A model generated the notes under the pieces. That model was not told the origin of the DNA. It did not search any database and worked only from the letters and a program-made list of their open reading frames with translations. The position numbers and the translations under genes were made by a program. This document shows, piece by piece, positions 46,901 through 59,412 of a stretch of 64,000 bases of DNA. Within the stretch, counting starts at the first letter, position 1; each line of letters starts with the position of its first letter. This stretch comes from Takifugu bimaculatus (Eukaryota > Chordata > Actinopteri > Tetraodontiformes > Tetraodontidae): assembly GCA_004026145.2 (NCBI GenBank), contig CP034996.1, positions 15,328,641-15,392,640 on the forward strand, given 5' to 3'.

Positions 46901-49900
46901 CTGATCGGCTCCACAAAATGACCCATTGATTGCCCATAGAGAGGTGGATTTTCTGAAACCACATCGAACTGGGTGCACTGGGTGAGTCCGGAGTCCTCGG
47001 AGATGCAAGTTCAAGTCCCGGCACACATGAAATGTACAATGCAGTGATGTGTTTTTGTGGCTCTCGCAGGCTAAATTTAAAAACCAGCTTTGAAGTAATT
47101 TTAGAAACAATGATTCTCCTCTTGACGGTTGCTCTGAAATGCCTCAACTGTCCTACTTTTTCCCGTTCGGTCCTAATAATGAGTGGAACCCAGTGTAACA
47201 ATGGGCCATTCCTGCCTTGGGAAAGTAGTGACCACACAATAGTTGTTAAATGTTGTGTCATGCACGGTAAGCTGCTCTGAAATACAACAATCACACTTGC
47301 GTTATCCAAACTAAGCAGATAAGACTGGATAATTACTCAAGGAATTTTTTATTTTAGATTCCCTGGTTAGCAGGGCAGAGTTTCTCCATCGTGATCAGAT
47401 AGTTTGGTGCCATTCAGTGTGTCCTTTGTAGCCCCGTGTAGAAGACTCGACTCCAGTCTGCTGCAGCGGATGGTGCATGACCCATATATGCAGTGGATGT
47501 TCTACGCTGGTGTCTACTCGTTTATTCTGCTAATGTCCAGTTTTGGTTGTTTTTCAGCAGTAGTGACCACTGAGTTTAATGGTTTAACCCAATCGAGCTG
47601 GAGAAACTGTCACACGAACAGGTGACGTTTGTAATCCAGCTCCTGGATACGGTCTAGAAGTTCAGATCAAATAATCCCCTGAATGGGAAGTGCTTGTGTA
47701 ATGCCAGTATTAGTGTTTGTATTCTTGCCTCTCGAATGATTGGTGGGCATGTTTAGCATGTGCCTCGTCAGCATTATTCTTGACCAGTGAATCGGTACCG
47801 CTCAGCCAATGGTCAGTGCTCCCGAGACCCTCGTCTGTAAATCACATCACCGATTGTGTGACGTCAGACCAAATAATATCAGGATTTACAATACAAGGCC
47901 TCGTGTCAGAAGTTTCTAGAGCCTTCTGAGCTGCATTAGAAAAATGCCGGGATGAAGGACCGTGACACAGTTAAGCAAGCAGTGAAACAAAGGTCACATT
48001 TGCAATGTCGGAAAGCCCAATTGAAATCGCTTTGAACCGCGTCTATCCAGACTTAAGTAAACATTAAGTTTTGTGTTCGGGGGTCACGCGTGGTGACATG
48101 GTGAAGGACATGCTTGACATTTCAGTGCTGCTTAACTGAACGTGGTCTTATTGTGACCTTTAGAGACTGGCTTCAGGCTGGGGGAATGTGGCTGTTGGGG
48201 GTTTTTCTGTTGTTTCTTCTTTGATTACTGTGAGGCATCATGTGAGTCAGCCTGAAGGGACCACTACATGTTTTAAAGATCATCTCATCTCATAAGTCTC
48301 TGCTCAAGGCTCCTCTGGTTGCTAACATGACCCCCAGTCCCACTTAAGTACAGGTTTAAAATATTTTTTTCGACATAACTCTGTCGCCAGATGGATTCCA
48401 ACGGTTGTTATAGTTCTGACTGTCTTTTTATATTATTCCACAGAATCTCCTGGCCCAACTAAGGTGGTGAAAGCGGGAAACCCCCCCAAGGCCAAACGTG
48501 GAGGAAAGGTAATGAACTGCTGCATTTTCTCAGAAGTGGGAAAAAAAATAGATTAAAAACACAAACAAAAGAGGTTGTTTTGGTTAAAATGTAACTAGAC
48601 AAATAACCTGGTAAATCAAAACGATGGTAATGGACGAGCAAACCTAGACAGCACACTGATTTAAACAAGACTTATCTTCATAATAGCGCTTCAGTTAGGC
48701 ATTGGTTGATATGAGTGGGGCTGTTTCTGTCTGCCTCTAGCTTGGCGAGGTGCTCGCTGGGAAGGGAAATAAAGCAGAATAATTATTTCTGCATATACTG
48801 GGAGTCCACCGTTTAACCCGGCTTATCATTATTCAGGTTGGTGATTTTGGGGACGCTAACAGCTGGCCAACCCCTGGGGAGATTGCTACTAAAGACATGC
48901 AGGTAGGTGCTCCTGTCTGAAAAATGGTTGCGGGATGTGCTCTGCATACAGCTCTCCAGAGAAATGCTTTGGAACGGGTTGATTATTTGCAATCTTTTGT
49001 TTTGGGCTGAATGTAAGTCTTTGTGGACATTTCTGCAACTCAGAAAATCTGATGATCCAAATCTCCAGAGGTCTAAGCTCGCTACCCTGTGGTACTTCTT
49101 AGAGTAGCTTGTCTGTATTTTAATTAGACCTCCTGATATGTACATGTCATTTCATTAAATGCATTGAAGCACACAGCAGCCAAATATTTAACTCTACGTT
49201 CTTGATTTATTAGTGACATTATTTGTATTATATCATGGTTAATAGACATTTTCACAAACGAAGAGTTGTGGGAAACTTCTCTGTAATAAAGGGAGAAAGC
49301 AGCTGGTCTTCAACGCCTATTACATAAGCTCTGCTCTATCCTGACCCATCTCAGGTGTCCACAGCACCCTCTCACCTTACACGAAACATACTGACCCAAT
49401 CCCCCCCACCCCCCCACCTCCAGCTACCTTACAGTAGCTGCAGCAGTTGCCCGCCTCTCAGCAACATTTTCTATTCCTGGGTTACACCGTGTCACTGGGA
49501 GAGCAACCTCGCTAACCTCCACTATTTTAGGCTGCTTGGCATGGCAAATGTCCTCCGGCAACAAAATGTGGGTCACATCATCCAGGGCAGTAATAACCTG
49601 CAGCTAAGGTGTCAGAATTTAAAGGTGGGGACGAGTGTAATGTGGACTGCAGCCGAGGTCTGGAAAGGGATCCCCGTCCTTAACCCAGCCCTGCTGCTAT
49701 TTTGAGGCCAGCGGAGTTCAAGAGCCGTCGCGTAACTTTTAAAGCCGCCGATCAACCACCGAAGACCTCGGATACTGAAGTTGATGAGCTGGAATTGATG
49801 AGCGTGCACATCCAGGGTGTAAAACGTGAATTTATCTGCCTCGCTGCTCGTGTGAGTTGCTGCGGGTTGATTCTTCACAGAAATAATCGCTTAAGTGCGC

Positions 49901-52900
49901 CCCGTTGGTGCGGAAGAGGATTTTAGAGATGACATGTGTAAAAATGAGCAGAAGTTGCACCCATGAGGCGTTTATTGTGTCATTTCTATGGGGTGGGAGA
50001 AGAATGACAGTGATGGGCAGCTTTGACTGTTGCTGCAGCTTTAAGTGATGTTTCATTTTTAAGGGTGACTCATCGTCTGTCTGATCTCTCTTTCCCTCCC
50101 TCATCATTTGCACATCTTTATTGAATGAACACACCCAATCTTTCTAAACCAGTCTATCATTTGTGGCTGGGTTCACTCATTTCACACTTGCTTTCCATGG
50201 CTAAAATAATTTGCTCACGCTCGTGCTCAGAATCCAGAACAAAATTGCTTGTCTGACGTGACTTTAGCTGCATTCATAAACCCAGAAGGGAGCACATGAT
50301 TTTCTGGGAGATGGTTTTTGTCCAGTTTGTTCTTCGTACCTTCAGGTAGTTCTGGTAGATCTACTACACAATCACAAAAAGTGCAGACTTCAATAAACCT
50401 GACATAACGCATCATTGTGTAGATGTCCATCATGCAAAGTGTGTGTGTTCTACATCCTGGTCCAGCTGTTGTCGTCTCTAAACTGCTTTTCCCTCCTTCT
50501 GTTCAGATTGATTCAGCGACACAGACTCTGTCCTGCCCGCCGACTGTCAGGCAGGTCAGAGACTCATGGAAACCCACTGTAAGTTCCACATGTAACCTAT
50601 AAAATCTGCAGCCTGCCTACCCACTTTTTGAACCTCTGAGAGATTAAAAACCCAATCTCCTGGATCTGGGATTCTTTTAACATCAAATATTTAAAGAATT
50701 CTTTTAAATTATATGCCTACACTGTGCTTTAGCACAGGTCACCTCCTGACCCCTACATGAGTGCTCAGTTAAATTTTATTCAAAACGTTGCTTCGGGGGG
50801 GCATATATTTGCTCGATTAGGCTGCATGTGTCGGACAAAGCAGTACGTCGTGGCGTTTTGTCTGTGTTTGTTCCGGTTACCAAGAGTTTATGACCTATGC
50901 CTCAGCCCACCAGCAGGGGCACTTAATAGTCAACTTCCGAGTCATTTTTGGTTCAGTTGAACAGTTGGTAACTTGGATTTTATCATTTCTTTCACATGCA
51001 GTTTAGCAGAGTGAATAAATGAAACTTTTATCGCGTTCACATTTTTAACTGACGAGGATGCAGCGATAATAGTGCCAACAGCAAATGTAGAATTGGGCAG
51101 CAGGTAACTGTCACATCTTCATGTGCTGCGGGGCTTAATAGAGAGCTAGGTTTAGCAGGACCTGTCGGCCATTTAAAATTTACCCCAATTTATAACCCCA
51201 GTTTACACAAATCTGTATGTTTTACTGTTCTTGGAAGGTTCTAATGTGATTATTTAGAGGTTATTTTAGATTGCTGCTGAGGTCAAAACCTGACAACGGC
51301 CAAATGGCTGTCGTTCAAAGTAAAAATTGAAGTAATTGACACTTGAACTAGAAACTTGGCTCTCGTGGGATCAATCTTATAACAGCGAGGTCCGTTTCAG
51401 CCCTCAGCCCCAGAGGTTAATCATAATGCAACGCTTTGTGAACGTACATTTTTAGATGCTGGTGAGTGCAAACATTTAGTGTATTTGGGTTTTATTTTGT
51501 CTCTCCTCACATTGGTGAAGCTTGTTCTTGATTGCATGTTACACTTCTAAACTTGATTAGGTTATTTTGCGGCGTGATACCTTGCAGGTTGATCTCATCA
51601 AGACTTAATGGATTGACCTGATGCCTCGCTGCACGTTTGCTGCATCCTGTCATATGACTTGCACACTTTGCATAGCGAGTGTGCAGATATGCACGTTTTT
51701 GATAGCCAAGCTTGTGTAGTAGTGATGAATGACTAACCTCTTTTTGATTTGAATGAAGGCAGATACCAGCCCTGCAAATAAAGATAGCCAGCAAAGCAAA
51801 TATGTTAGCACCATATGTTCTGTCTTTCTGTTGCACTTCAACAACTTCAGAGTTAACTAAAACTTTCCTCCATTGTTGTTTCACAACAAAGCACTGACTA
51901 ACTCTTGCTACAGTTTGCCTGAATCCAGTTATTCTCATTCTAAAAAGATCTGCCTCATGTGACTGTATAAGCTCTGTAGCCTAGCATGTTGTGTTGCAAC
52001 ACCACCAGGTGGTGGCGCCCTCTCCTCATCGAGATGGTGAGAATTGTTGATGGTGGGCCAGCGTCCTGCTTTATTTGGATTGTTATATTTCATTTTTGAC
52101 GGTTTACCCAACAGGCATAGATCAGTTATTCACCATAAGCATCTGCTATTCATTTGTTTTTCATCTTCATCCTTAATTATCACCCTAAATCCCCACCATA
52201 TAATACATGTTGCACCTTTTGCACCCACCAATACCTTTTTAGGTTCAGCTGTAGCTTACTCTAGTTTGTTGTTGGTGGTAAATTTGGGAAAGTCTCTGAC
52301 ATTTTGTCCCGTTGTCCAGTCCACCTCACTGGCTCGTTCATTGGTGTCCACATTTTGTCTTTTTGTCCCCTTCTAACAGCAAAATATATATACACTAAAA
52401 GCAAACAGTGGTGTAACAAGTGATAGTTGGGAATTTTAATTTGTCTTCATGCTGTAAGTTTTTTCCTTTATTTTCAGTGGAATGATGTATTGGGTAATAA
52501 GACAGAGTTGTGACTTGGGTGGGAGGTAGTCAGTGTAGTTCAAGAGCAGTCACTCAAACAATGTTGGAAATTCTTCCATCATTCCACCTTTATGGATCTG
52601 CATAATGTGAATAAAGGTCAGTTTCACGAGAGTAATTTGGTGTCCACCTCTGCGTGGCCATGCAGGCCTATCATGTTGTAGGCCATCTAAGCTCCTTCCC
52701 TGCAGTGCATCACAACAGATAAATGAAATGTCTCTGTGATATACAGAAGATGTACAGATTAAATGGAGTGTGACGGCCCTGCTTGTTTTTCTGGACTCAT
52801 CAGAGATGTTACTGCTTGAAACCACAAATGTCATTAAAGATGGTTGTGAAGTTGCATTTCTTCCCTTAACCAGTTTGCATTGAAGACAATTGCTAAGTCA

Positions 52901-55900
52901 GCAAAACTGTTGGTAGGAAGCCCATAAAATAAATAAACCTCATCCAACTTGTCTCCAGGGTCACAAGAAGACGTTGACAACGGCCAAGAAGGAGTCAAAG
53001 GAGAAGAGGGAGATCATCGAGGAAAGCAAAGAGAACCTAAAGGCCAAGTCGGATGACTCTGGAGAGGAGAAGAATGGCGACGAGAATTCTCAAAAGAACG
53101 GGTCGAAGAAAAAAGGTCAGCGTAGGTCACAGTGATGACGTGATTCTGTCGGTGCTCAAAGAGGCATCGGCAGTAGGTCAACCTGCAGGTGTGCTGTAGA
53201 AGTGATGAGCTCAACATGTCTCTTCTCTGACTAAACATCAATGAAGAGAACTTTCACAACTCTGATCTCAGCAACAGGGTGTAAAATAGGAAGCCTCCAA
53301 AATCAAATTCCTTTAAAATGTTTATATATGATGATACTGAACTGTTTGTGGACTAGTCTGGAATCTTTTGGTGCCGCTTTACATCTTTGTGTTACTGGTG
53401 ATTGATGCTTATTTTAAGCTCCACCGATGCCATCTGCTGGTCACTAAAGGTTCTGCATCCATTTACTTGGTATTTTCAGTCTTAAAGACTTGTACTCTTT
53501 ATTTTTTAAATATGTTGTCATCTGTTATCAGGCAACAAGCAGAAATGGGTTCCCCTGATGATTGAAGTGAAGTCTGAGGGCCCGAGGGAACGCTCAGCCT
53601 CCAGGAACAACAGCAGACCGAACGAACACGCGCGCCTCCCTCCAAATGCCAGGAATGACCTCAGAGGTCAGTCTGTGATGTCATAACGCTGTACTGTATT
53701 CACGCCTGTAGCAGAACGATGTGCAGAGTGTGTGCACACTTATTGCCTTTTCTAAATATGTAATTCTTCTGTGGTTGTGCTCATTGGAATGTTGTCGTTG
53801 TCCATATAGACTGGCACAGTCAAAAGTACGACAGGGAATGGCGCGACTGACCACGATGAAGTGTCCAGCGTGAAGAGCGAGGGGACCCCATTCCGCGGTG
53901 GGTTCAGAGGTCGCGGGCGTGGCAGAGGAAGGGGGCGAGGACGTGGCAGGGGTGGTGCAAGAGGTATGCTGAAAGGGACAAGTTAGGATTTCCTTTTACA
54001 CATGAATCTACAGATCTGTCAAGATCCTGGGGACCGTGCATGTGAATAATTCTCCTTTCTGTCTGAATACTGTGACTAAAGATAAATAGAATGCATTAAT
54101 ATAGTTTATTTACAGCGTGTTCTAGATATGTCGGTCAGATCCCTTCTGTTGTTGCTGTAGAAGTGATGAGCTCTTCATGTCTCTTCTCTGACTAAATAAT
54201 AATGAAGAGACCTTTCACAACTCTGATCTCAGCATCACATTAAAAGAAACCTGAATACTCTTAAAAAAAAAAAAAAGCAGACTTTCAATTATCAATGATT
54301 CTATTTTTAATATACTATACTATAATTTGAAAATCAATCTTGTCACTTATCACTGAATTTTCAATCATGCAGTTAATCTGCTAGAAAGCCATTAATCTGA
54401 TAGGCTTTGCTGAATTAAATGCCCTTAACAACAATGAAATGTCTGGATTAAGAAAACCAGGAAAAAAAAAGCACAATAGAAGTGATGATGGATCCTAATC
54501 GTAACCTGTTTCCTGTCCCATCAAGGCCACTACGACTACGGCTATAACTACAAGTCCTATGACGGGAAAGATTCCCCCTACGGTCAGAAGTTCAACAGCA
54601 CGGTGACCTACTACTACGACAACATGAGCAGCAACGACCTTTACTCGGTCGATCATGACGTTCTGAAGGACTACATCAAGAGGCAGATGTGAGTTTCGGC
54701 CCTCTTTCTTTAGCCGACAGCAAAAAAAGAGAGAGAGATGGTTGTTTCTGCAGGTCTATCTTTGGAATGAAGTTGAGCTTGTGTTTCTGTCTGTAGTGAG
54801 TACTACTTCAGCCTGGACAACCTGGAACGGGACTTTTTTCTGCGGAGGAAGATGGATCAGGAGGGCTTTCTGCCCATTGGGCTCATCGCTAGTTTCCACA
54901 GAGTGCAGGCTCTCACCACAAACGTTGCCCTCATTGTGGAAGTAAGCACATTTTTCTTCCTGCTGTGGAGGGAAATTTCAGATTCTGCAGCCGCTTTCAA
55001 ATTTTTGAGCGTCATCCTGATCAACACTGGATTTGAGAATCATTTTCTTTTGGCTAACAGGCTAATACAGTCAGAAAACATCTACATGGTCACTTGTGTG
55101 ATGGATACACAGTTTCATTGAATAAAACACATCCTCAGAGGGCAGAAAACATGGACAGTTTTACTAATTAAACTGATTTTTTTTTTTTAGTGTTTAATTA
55201 CATTTGTTAAACTAAAGTTGACAAAATGATCAACTTGCAACTTTGGCAACACTAAGAAAAGTTACTGCTACTTCCTGTATTCAGACCTGAGATGTTTTTC
55301 TTTATCTTCTCTTCTGCCAGGCTTTGAAGGACAGTAAAGAAGTCGAGGTGATTGATTTGAAGATCCGTCGGAAGGACGACCCATTGAAGTGGCCTCTTCC
55401 AGGCCTGATGATGCCAAACCAGACTCACACCGATTTTTCTCAACTTATCAACTGTCCCGAGTTTATACCCAGGCAGATGACTGAAGAGCCCAAAGGCAAA
55501 GTTTTATTCACTCTTTTTTTGAGTTAAAATTTGACGTCGTCCCCACAGATTAATGTTTCATGGACTTTCAATAACTTCTTGGTTTAATCATCTTCAGGTT
55601 CTCCAGGGACCTCTAGCCCAGTAAAGCAGAAGACCAAGATTGACTCGGACATCTCCAACCTCAAGACGATGCCCAGGGGCCTCTCTGCCAGCCTACCGGA
55701 CCTGGACTCTGAGTCCTGGATAGAGGTCAAAAAGAGGCCGAGACCCTCCCCTGCCAGACCCAGGGTCGGTGCAGAGAAGGTGAAATTAAACGCTGGCTCA
55801 TTTCTGTGTAAAAATTCAGTTTCCTGTTTGGAGTTTTAGGACCATGTGTCACAAATTGAATAATTTTATCCTAAAGCTCATCCTGTCTTTCACCCGTGGC

Positions 55901-58900
55901 TCTATGGCTTCATTGAATCCAGGCTCCTTTAGTTCCAGGAACAGAAGGAAAAAGATGACTTCATTCGTTCCCCTTTGCCCCAGACTGGGTTCCTCGCCAT
56001 CTCCTGCTACCCCAGCAAACAAGGTAACAGTTGGTTAAGCATTTCTTAATATATTTAGTAATATTTATCCCTTTTTCAGGCTAGTTTGAAATATACATAA
56101 TCAAGATGCCAGGGTCGTCTGATAAGGGAAGCTGGAGCTATAGAACGCTTTAGCTGACTGATTGTGTAAATCATTGATCAGGACGGAGCAGATCAGGACG
56201 AACCAGAGGAACTGGACTTCATGTTTGATGAAGAAATGGAGCAGATGGACGGGCGGCGCAACACCTTCACCGACTGGTCGGACGAGGAAACGGACGGCGA
56301 GATCGACGACCAAGACGTCAACAAGATTCTGATCGTGACGCAGACGCCTCCCTACCTGAAGAAGCACCCGGGAGGTGACCGGACAGGACACCACACATCA
56401 CGCGCTAAGTTGACCAGCGAGCTGGTCAAGGTGATCAACGACGGGCTCTTTTACTACGAGCAGGACCTGTGGGATGACAAGTACGAGCCTGAATACGCCA
56501 CCATCAAGGTGAGCTCATTTAGAACTTAATAAAGTACCGTATTTTTAAAAAAAACACACTTTTTACCCGTAAACAGCACAAATCACAACGTGTGTCAGTT
56601 TTTGGCTCAAACTGAGGTTCTCACGGGTTCCACATTACATCACTGGATTTTTGGAGGCGTTTCTGCCCATAACAAATAACGTGTAGGGGGATTCTCCTTC
56701 AGCTGGAGCGGTTTCTGGATTTGAAAAACCAAACACTAAACAGAAAGTTTGTTTTGTTGCTGTCATTGTTGGCCATTGTAGCATTGTGGAGGGCATTGTG
56801 GGAGGTTCGCATGGTCACCAGCACACGTCCAGCTGCAAGTAGAAGTTTTTTAAATGAACAGCCTCATACAAGGCTGTGACCTGAGGTAGAAATGGACCAT
56901 CGAGGGTGTGAAGACACTCGGTACAGTGACGAGGCAAGTGTGAGTCACGCGATGGAATAACGATCAGAACGTTTTTGGCTGTCCGATCCACTTGATGTAA
57001 TGTCGATGTTGTTTAACTGAGCCGCTGCTGCAGGAGGAGGAGCTTCGTTGTTATTGTCAGGGCTGATGTGTTGATCTAGACTCCCTGCCCAGGGGTCTCG
57101 AGTCAGAGGTGTTAACATGAGGGTTAAAAAAGTGTTTATGGCAGCCATGTTTTGCTGCTACATCTCCATCTCCAGATTGGTGCAGCTCAGGTCTGTTGAC
57201 AACTTGTGCTGACAGTCGTATTGCTGTGTTTTTAGCGTTGATGCCTGTATGTTCTTGTTGGAGTTGTGGTTTATTTTAACCCCTGGGACTGTGGGTTTTT
57301 CACTCACGTGGATGTGTTGGCGGACTGGTGATACTGTTCAAGGGTTAAGATCTAGTTTGTCTTCTTTTTCACAGCAAGAGGTGGAGAACTTCAAGAAGGT
57401 CCACCTGATAAGCCGGGAACAGTTTGACTGTCTGACGCCTGAGCCCCCCGTTGATCCCAACCAGGAAGTGCCTCCAGGCCCACCACAACCCCAGCAGAGT
57501 AGGGCCATGAGAACATGCACCACAACACACAACAGCAGCACATCTTTGTTGCCGTGACCTAAACTCTTATACGTCTTCAGTCCCCACAGACGCTTTGGCG
57601 AACAAACTCTTCGGTGCCCCCGAGCCTTCATCTATAGCTCGTTCACTTCCTACTACTGTGCCTGACTCCCCCAACTACCGCAGTGCCCGGACGCCACGCA
57701 CACCTCGCACGCCTCACCGGAAGGACCAGACCATGACGCCGCGCTTTCTACCCTGTGGTGAAGGAAAGTCGACCTGTAGATGCCAAGGTATGAGAGCTGG
57801 GTTTTGTGGGAAACGTTTGAATTAATTTACCTTCTTTTAACTATTCCGAGACCCTGATGCACTGTTGTTTGCCACCTTACAGACACCCAGGAAGAGAAAG
57901 ACCCGGCACAGCTCCAACCCACCCATGGAGTGCCACGTTGGCTGGGTGATGGACTCCAGAGAGCATCGTTCTCGTACCGCCTCTGTCAGGTTAGATCTGA
58001 CAAAAGACGTCTGTTTTTCCACTATTGGGCATCTGATCATGTAATCTGAGTCTGAAATCATCTTGCAGCTCTAACGCCAGTCCGTCCGAGGGCACCCCTG
58101 TCCTGGGCAACATTGGCTGCACGCCCCAGTCCCTACCGAAGTTCCAGCATCCATCACACGAGCTGCTCAAGGACAACGGCTTCACGCAACACGTTTACCA
58201 CAAGTACCGCCGGCGCTGCTTGAACGGTAAACATCTTCCTCTTCTAGTTGAATTCTTTTTGTGATAAATTTAATAGATTAATTCTGTCAACCTTGACACT
58301 AAATCGTAGAGCGAAAACGACTCGGAATCGGCCAGTCGCAGGAGATGAACACGCTCTTCCGCTTTTGGTCGTTTTTCCTCCGTGACCACTTCAACAGGAA
58401 GATGTACGAGGAGTTCAGGCAGCTGGTAGTTGAGGACGGAAAAGAAGGCTACAGGTGAGAGCCCTTAGCAGGGAGGACTGCATGCCTGGCATATTTGGTT
58501 TAGCTGGATTCAGTTTCCCCAACACCTTTTCGTGTTCATCGTATTGCAGGTATGGTTTGGAATGCCTGTTCAGGTACTACAGCTACGGTCTGGAGAAGAA
58601 GTTTAGGCCCGATATCTTCAAGGACTTCCAGGAGGAGACTGTTAAAGACTACGAGGCTGGTAAGAAATACCAAAAATGTGACTGTGGCTGGTTTGGAGGC
58701 AGCAGTTTCAGACTCCCCAATCCCTTTGTCCACTGGCACTGATTGGAATTTGTCTCCTGTCATCAGGCCAGCTTTACGGACTGGAGAAGTTCTGGGCCTT
58801 CCTCAAGTACTCCAAAGCCAAAACCTTGGAGATTGACCCTAAACTGCAAATATACCTAAGCAAGTTCAAACGTCTGGAGGATTTCAGAATTGACGTAAGT

Positions 58901-59412
58901 GGCACCTCCTCTGCAGTTAATCAATAGTTGACTGTAATACAAGTACGATAAACTCCAGTTTTCCCGACAGTTTCCATACTACCTTTAATTTAACAGTTCA
59001 TAAATTCAGCTTTTTGATACGCATAAAACTCTAGTTATGTGATTTGAGTCATTAAATCCAGCTCTCTTAGGTACTTTTGCATCAATATTAGAATATCACT
59101 CAATCGCCAGCCTAACTTATTGCCTATCTTGGAGTCCAGTTTCTCCTGGGACAGCTCTGGAATTGTTCTGATACTGACTGTTTCTGACTGCAGCCCCCCA
59201 TAGAAGAAGGTGGTCGCAGGAGACACTCGTCCAGCGGGGACGGCCGTCGCAGACATCCCTCCCAGCCCTCCAGCAGGCCCCACAGCCAGGCGGGCTCCGG
59301 CCCCAGCCCCGCCCCCACTGCTCAGGGCTCCTCAGCCAAGGATGATGCCAAATCCAGCAGCCAGAAAGCCCTCGCCAACGACCCTGCCCCAGACACCAAG
59401 ACACTGAATTAA
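41197..59412 (+). CDS. larp1: La-related protein 1, 21 coding exons
   Basis: Coding exons: 41197-41596, 48444-48508, 48837-48902, 50507-50578, 52959-53115, 53532-53666, 53810-53963, 54526-54688, 54797-54941, 55321-55495, 55598-55779, 55939-56023, 56182-56508, 57375-57498, 57581-57787, 57883-57989, 58069-58226, 58310-58454, 58550-58659, 58767-58894 and 59194-59412. Phases agree and give about 1106 aa once three surplus bases (near 53848, 55990 and 57746) are skipped. Marks: KVGDFGDANSWPTPGEIA; an RGG-like run GRGRGRGRG in exon 7; the La module in exons 8-10 (DYIKRQIEYYFSLDNLERDF, GFLPIGLIASFHRVQALTT); DFMFDEEMEQMDGRRNTF; and C-terminal DM15 repeats in exons 17-20 (LFRFWSFFLRDHFN, YGLECLFRYYSYGLEKKF, YGLEKFWAFLKYSKAK), which in human LARP1 bind the m7G cap and TOP motif. 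LARP1 links mTORC1 to TOP mRNA stability and translation in the cytoplasm. The intron after exon 10 appears GC-AG. Two C/D snoRNA candidates lie in introns. Confidence 0.95.
43869..43900. repeat. (CA)n microsatellite
   Basis: Perfect CA repeat of about 32 bp in larp1 intron 1. Confidence 0.94.
46970..47030 (+). repeat. Possible tRNA-derived SINE fragment
   Basis: GTGCACTGGGTGAGTCCGGA followed by GTCCTCGGAGATGCAAGTTC then AAGTCCCGGCAC resembles the head of a tRNA-derived SINE, with a B-box-like AGTTCAAGTCC at about 47008-47018. The A box is poor and no full cloverleaf folds by eye. Confidence 0.3.
48509..52958 (+). other. larp1: larp1 introns 2-4
   Basis: Introns 48509-48836, 48903-50506 and 50579-52958, holding small exons 3 and 4 (exon 4 is assigned on splice sites and phase only, as its protein is weakly conserved). 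No RNA gene or repeat family recognised inside. Confidence 0.5.
53192..53273 (+). ncRNA. C/D-box snoRNA candidate, copy 1 (larp1 intron 5)
   Basis: 82 nt in sense orientation in the intron between exons 5 and 6. Terminal stem TGCTG-TAGA paired with TCTCAGCA; C box GTGATGA at 53202-53208; D box CTGA at 53262-53265; internal CTGA (D') at 53227-53230 with a weak C' (ATGAAGA-like) after it. Candidate guide stretches lie just 5' of D' (CATGTCTCTTCT) and D (GAACTTTCACAACT). A second copy of the same length with about eight substitutions lies in the intron between exons 7 and 8, which argues for selection. I cannot name the family or target. Confidence 0.82.
54153..54234 (+). ncRNA. C/D-box snoRNA candidate, copy 2 (larp1 intron 7)
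   Basis: 82 nt, aligned without gaps to copy 1. C box GTGATGA, D' CTGA, D box CTGA and the TGCTG/CAGCA terminal stem are all unchanged. The differences fall mostly in the first bases after the C box (TTC versus AAC) and between D' and C' (TAAT versus CATC), outside the candidate guides except for one base upstream of D (ACCTTTCAC versus AACTTTCAC). Same strand as the host gene, with about 290 nt to the next acceptor. Confidence 0.82.
55496..55597 (+). other. larp1: Probable GC-AG intron of larp1
   Basis: The donor reads AAAG|GCAAAG and the acceptor TCTTCAG. No GT donor nearby preserves the frame EEPK|GSPGTSS, which is conserved in LARP1. Confidence 0.65.
56509..57374 (+). other. larp1: larp1 intron 13
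   Basis: About 870 bp between exons ending ATIK and starting QEVENFKKV. Nothing else recognised. Confidence 0.6.

Larger units (their letters stand above)
41597..48443 (+). other. larp1: larp1 intron 1 (6.8 kb)
   Basis: Donor G|GTTTGT, acceptor TTCCACAG. No exon of another gene recognised. Contains a (CA)n repeat at 43869-43900, a CTAGCTAGC inverted repeat at about 42780-42801, a tRNA-like fragment around 46970-47030 and a short GGAGCAGCTG hairpin at about 45198-45226. Confidence 0.6.

Noticed and set aside
46803..47309. Minus-strand 168-aa frame in larp1 intron 1
   Set aside because: Contains no recognisable domain, no clear start context and overlaps a tRNA-like repeat fragment; probably chance.
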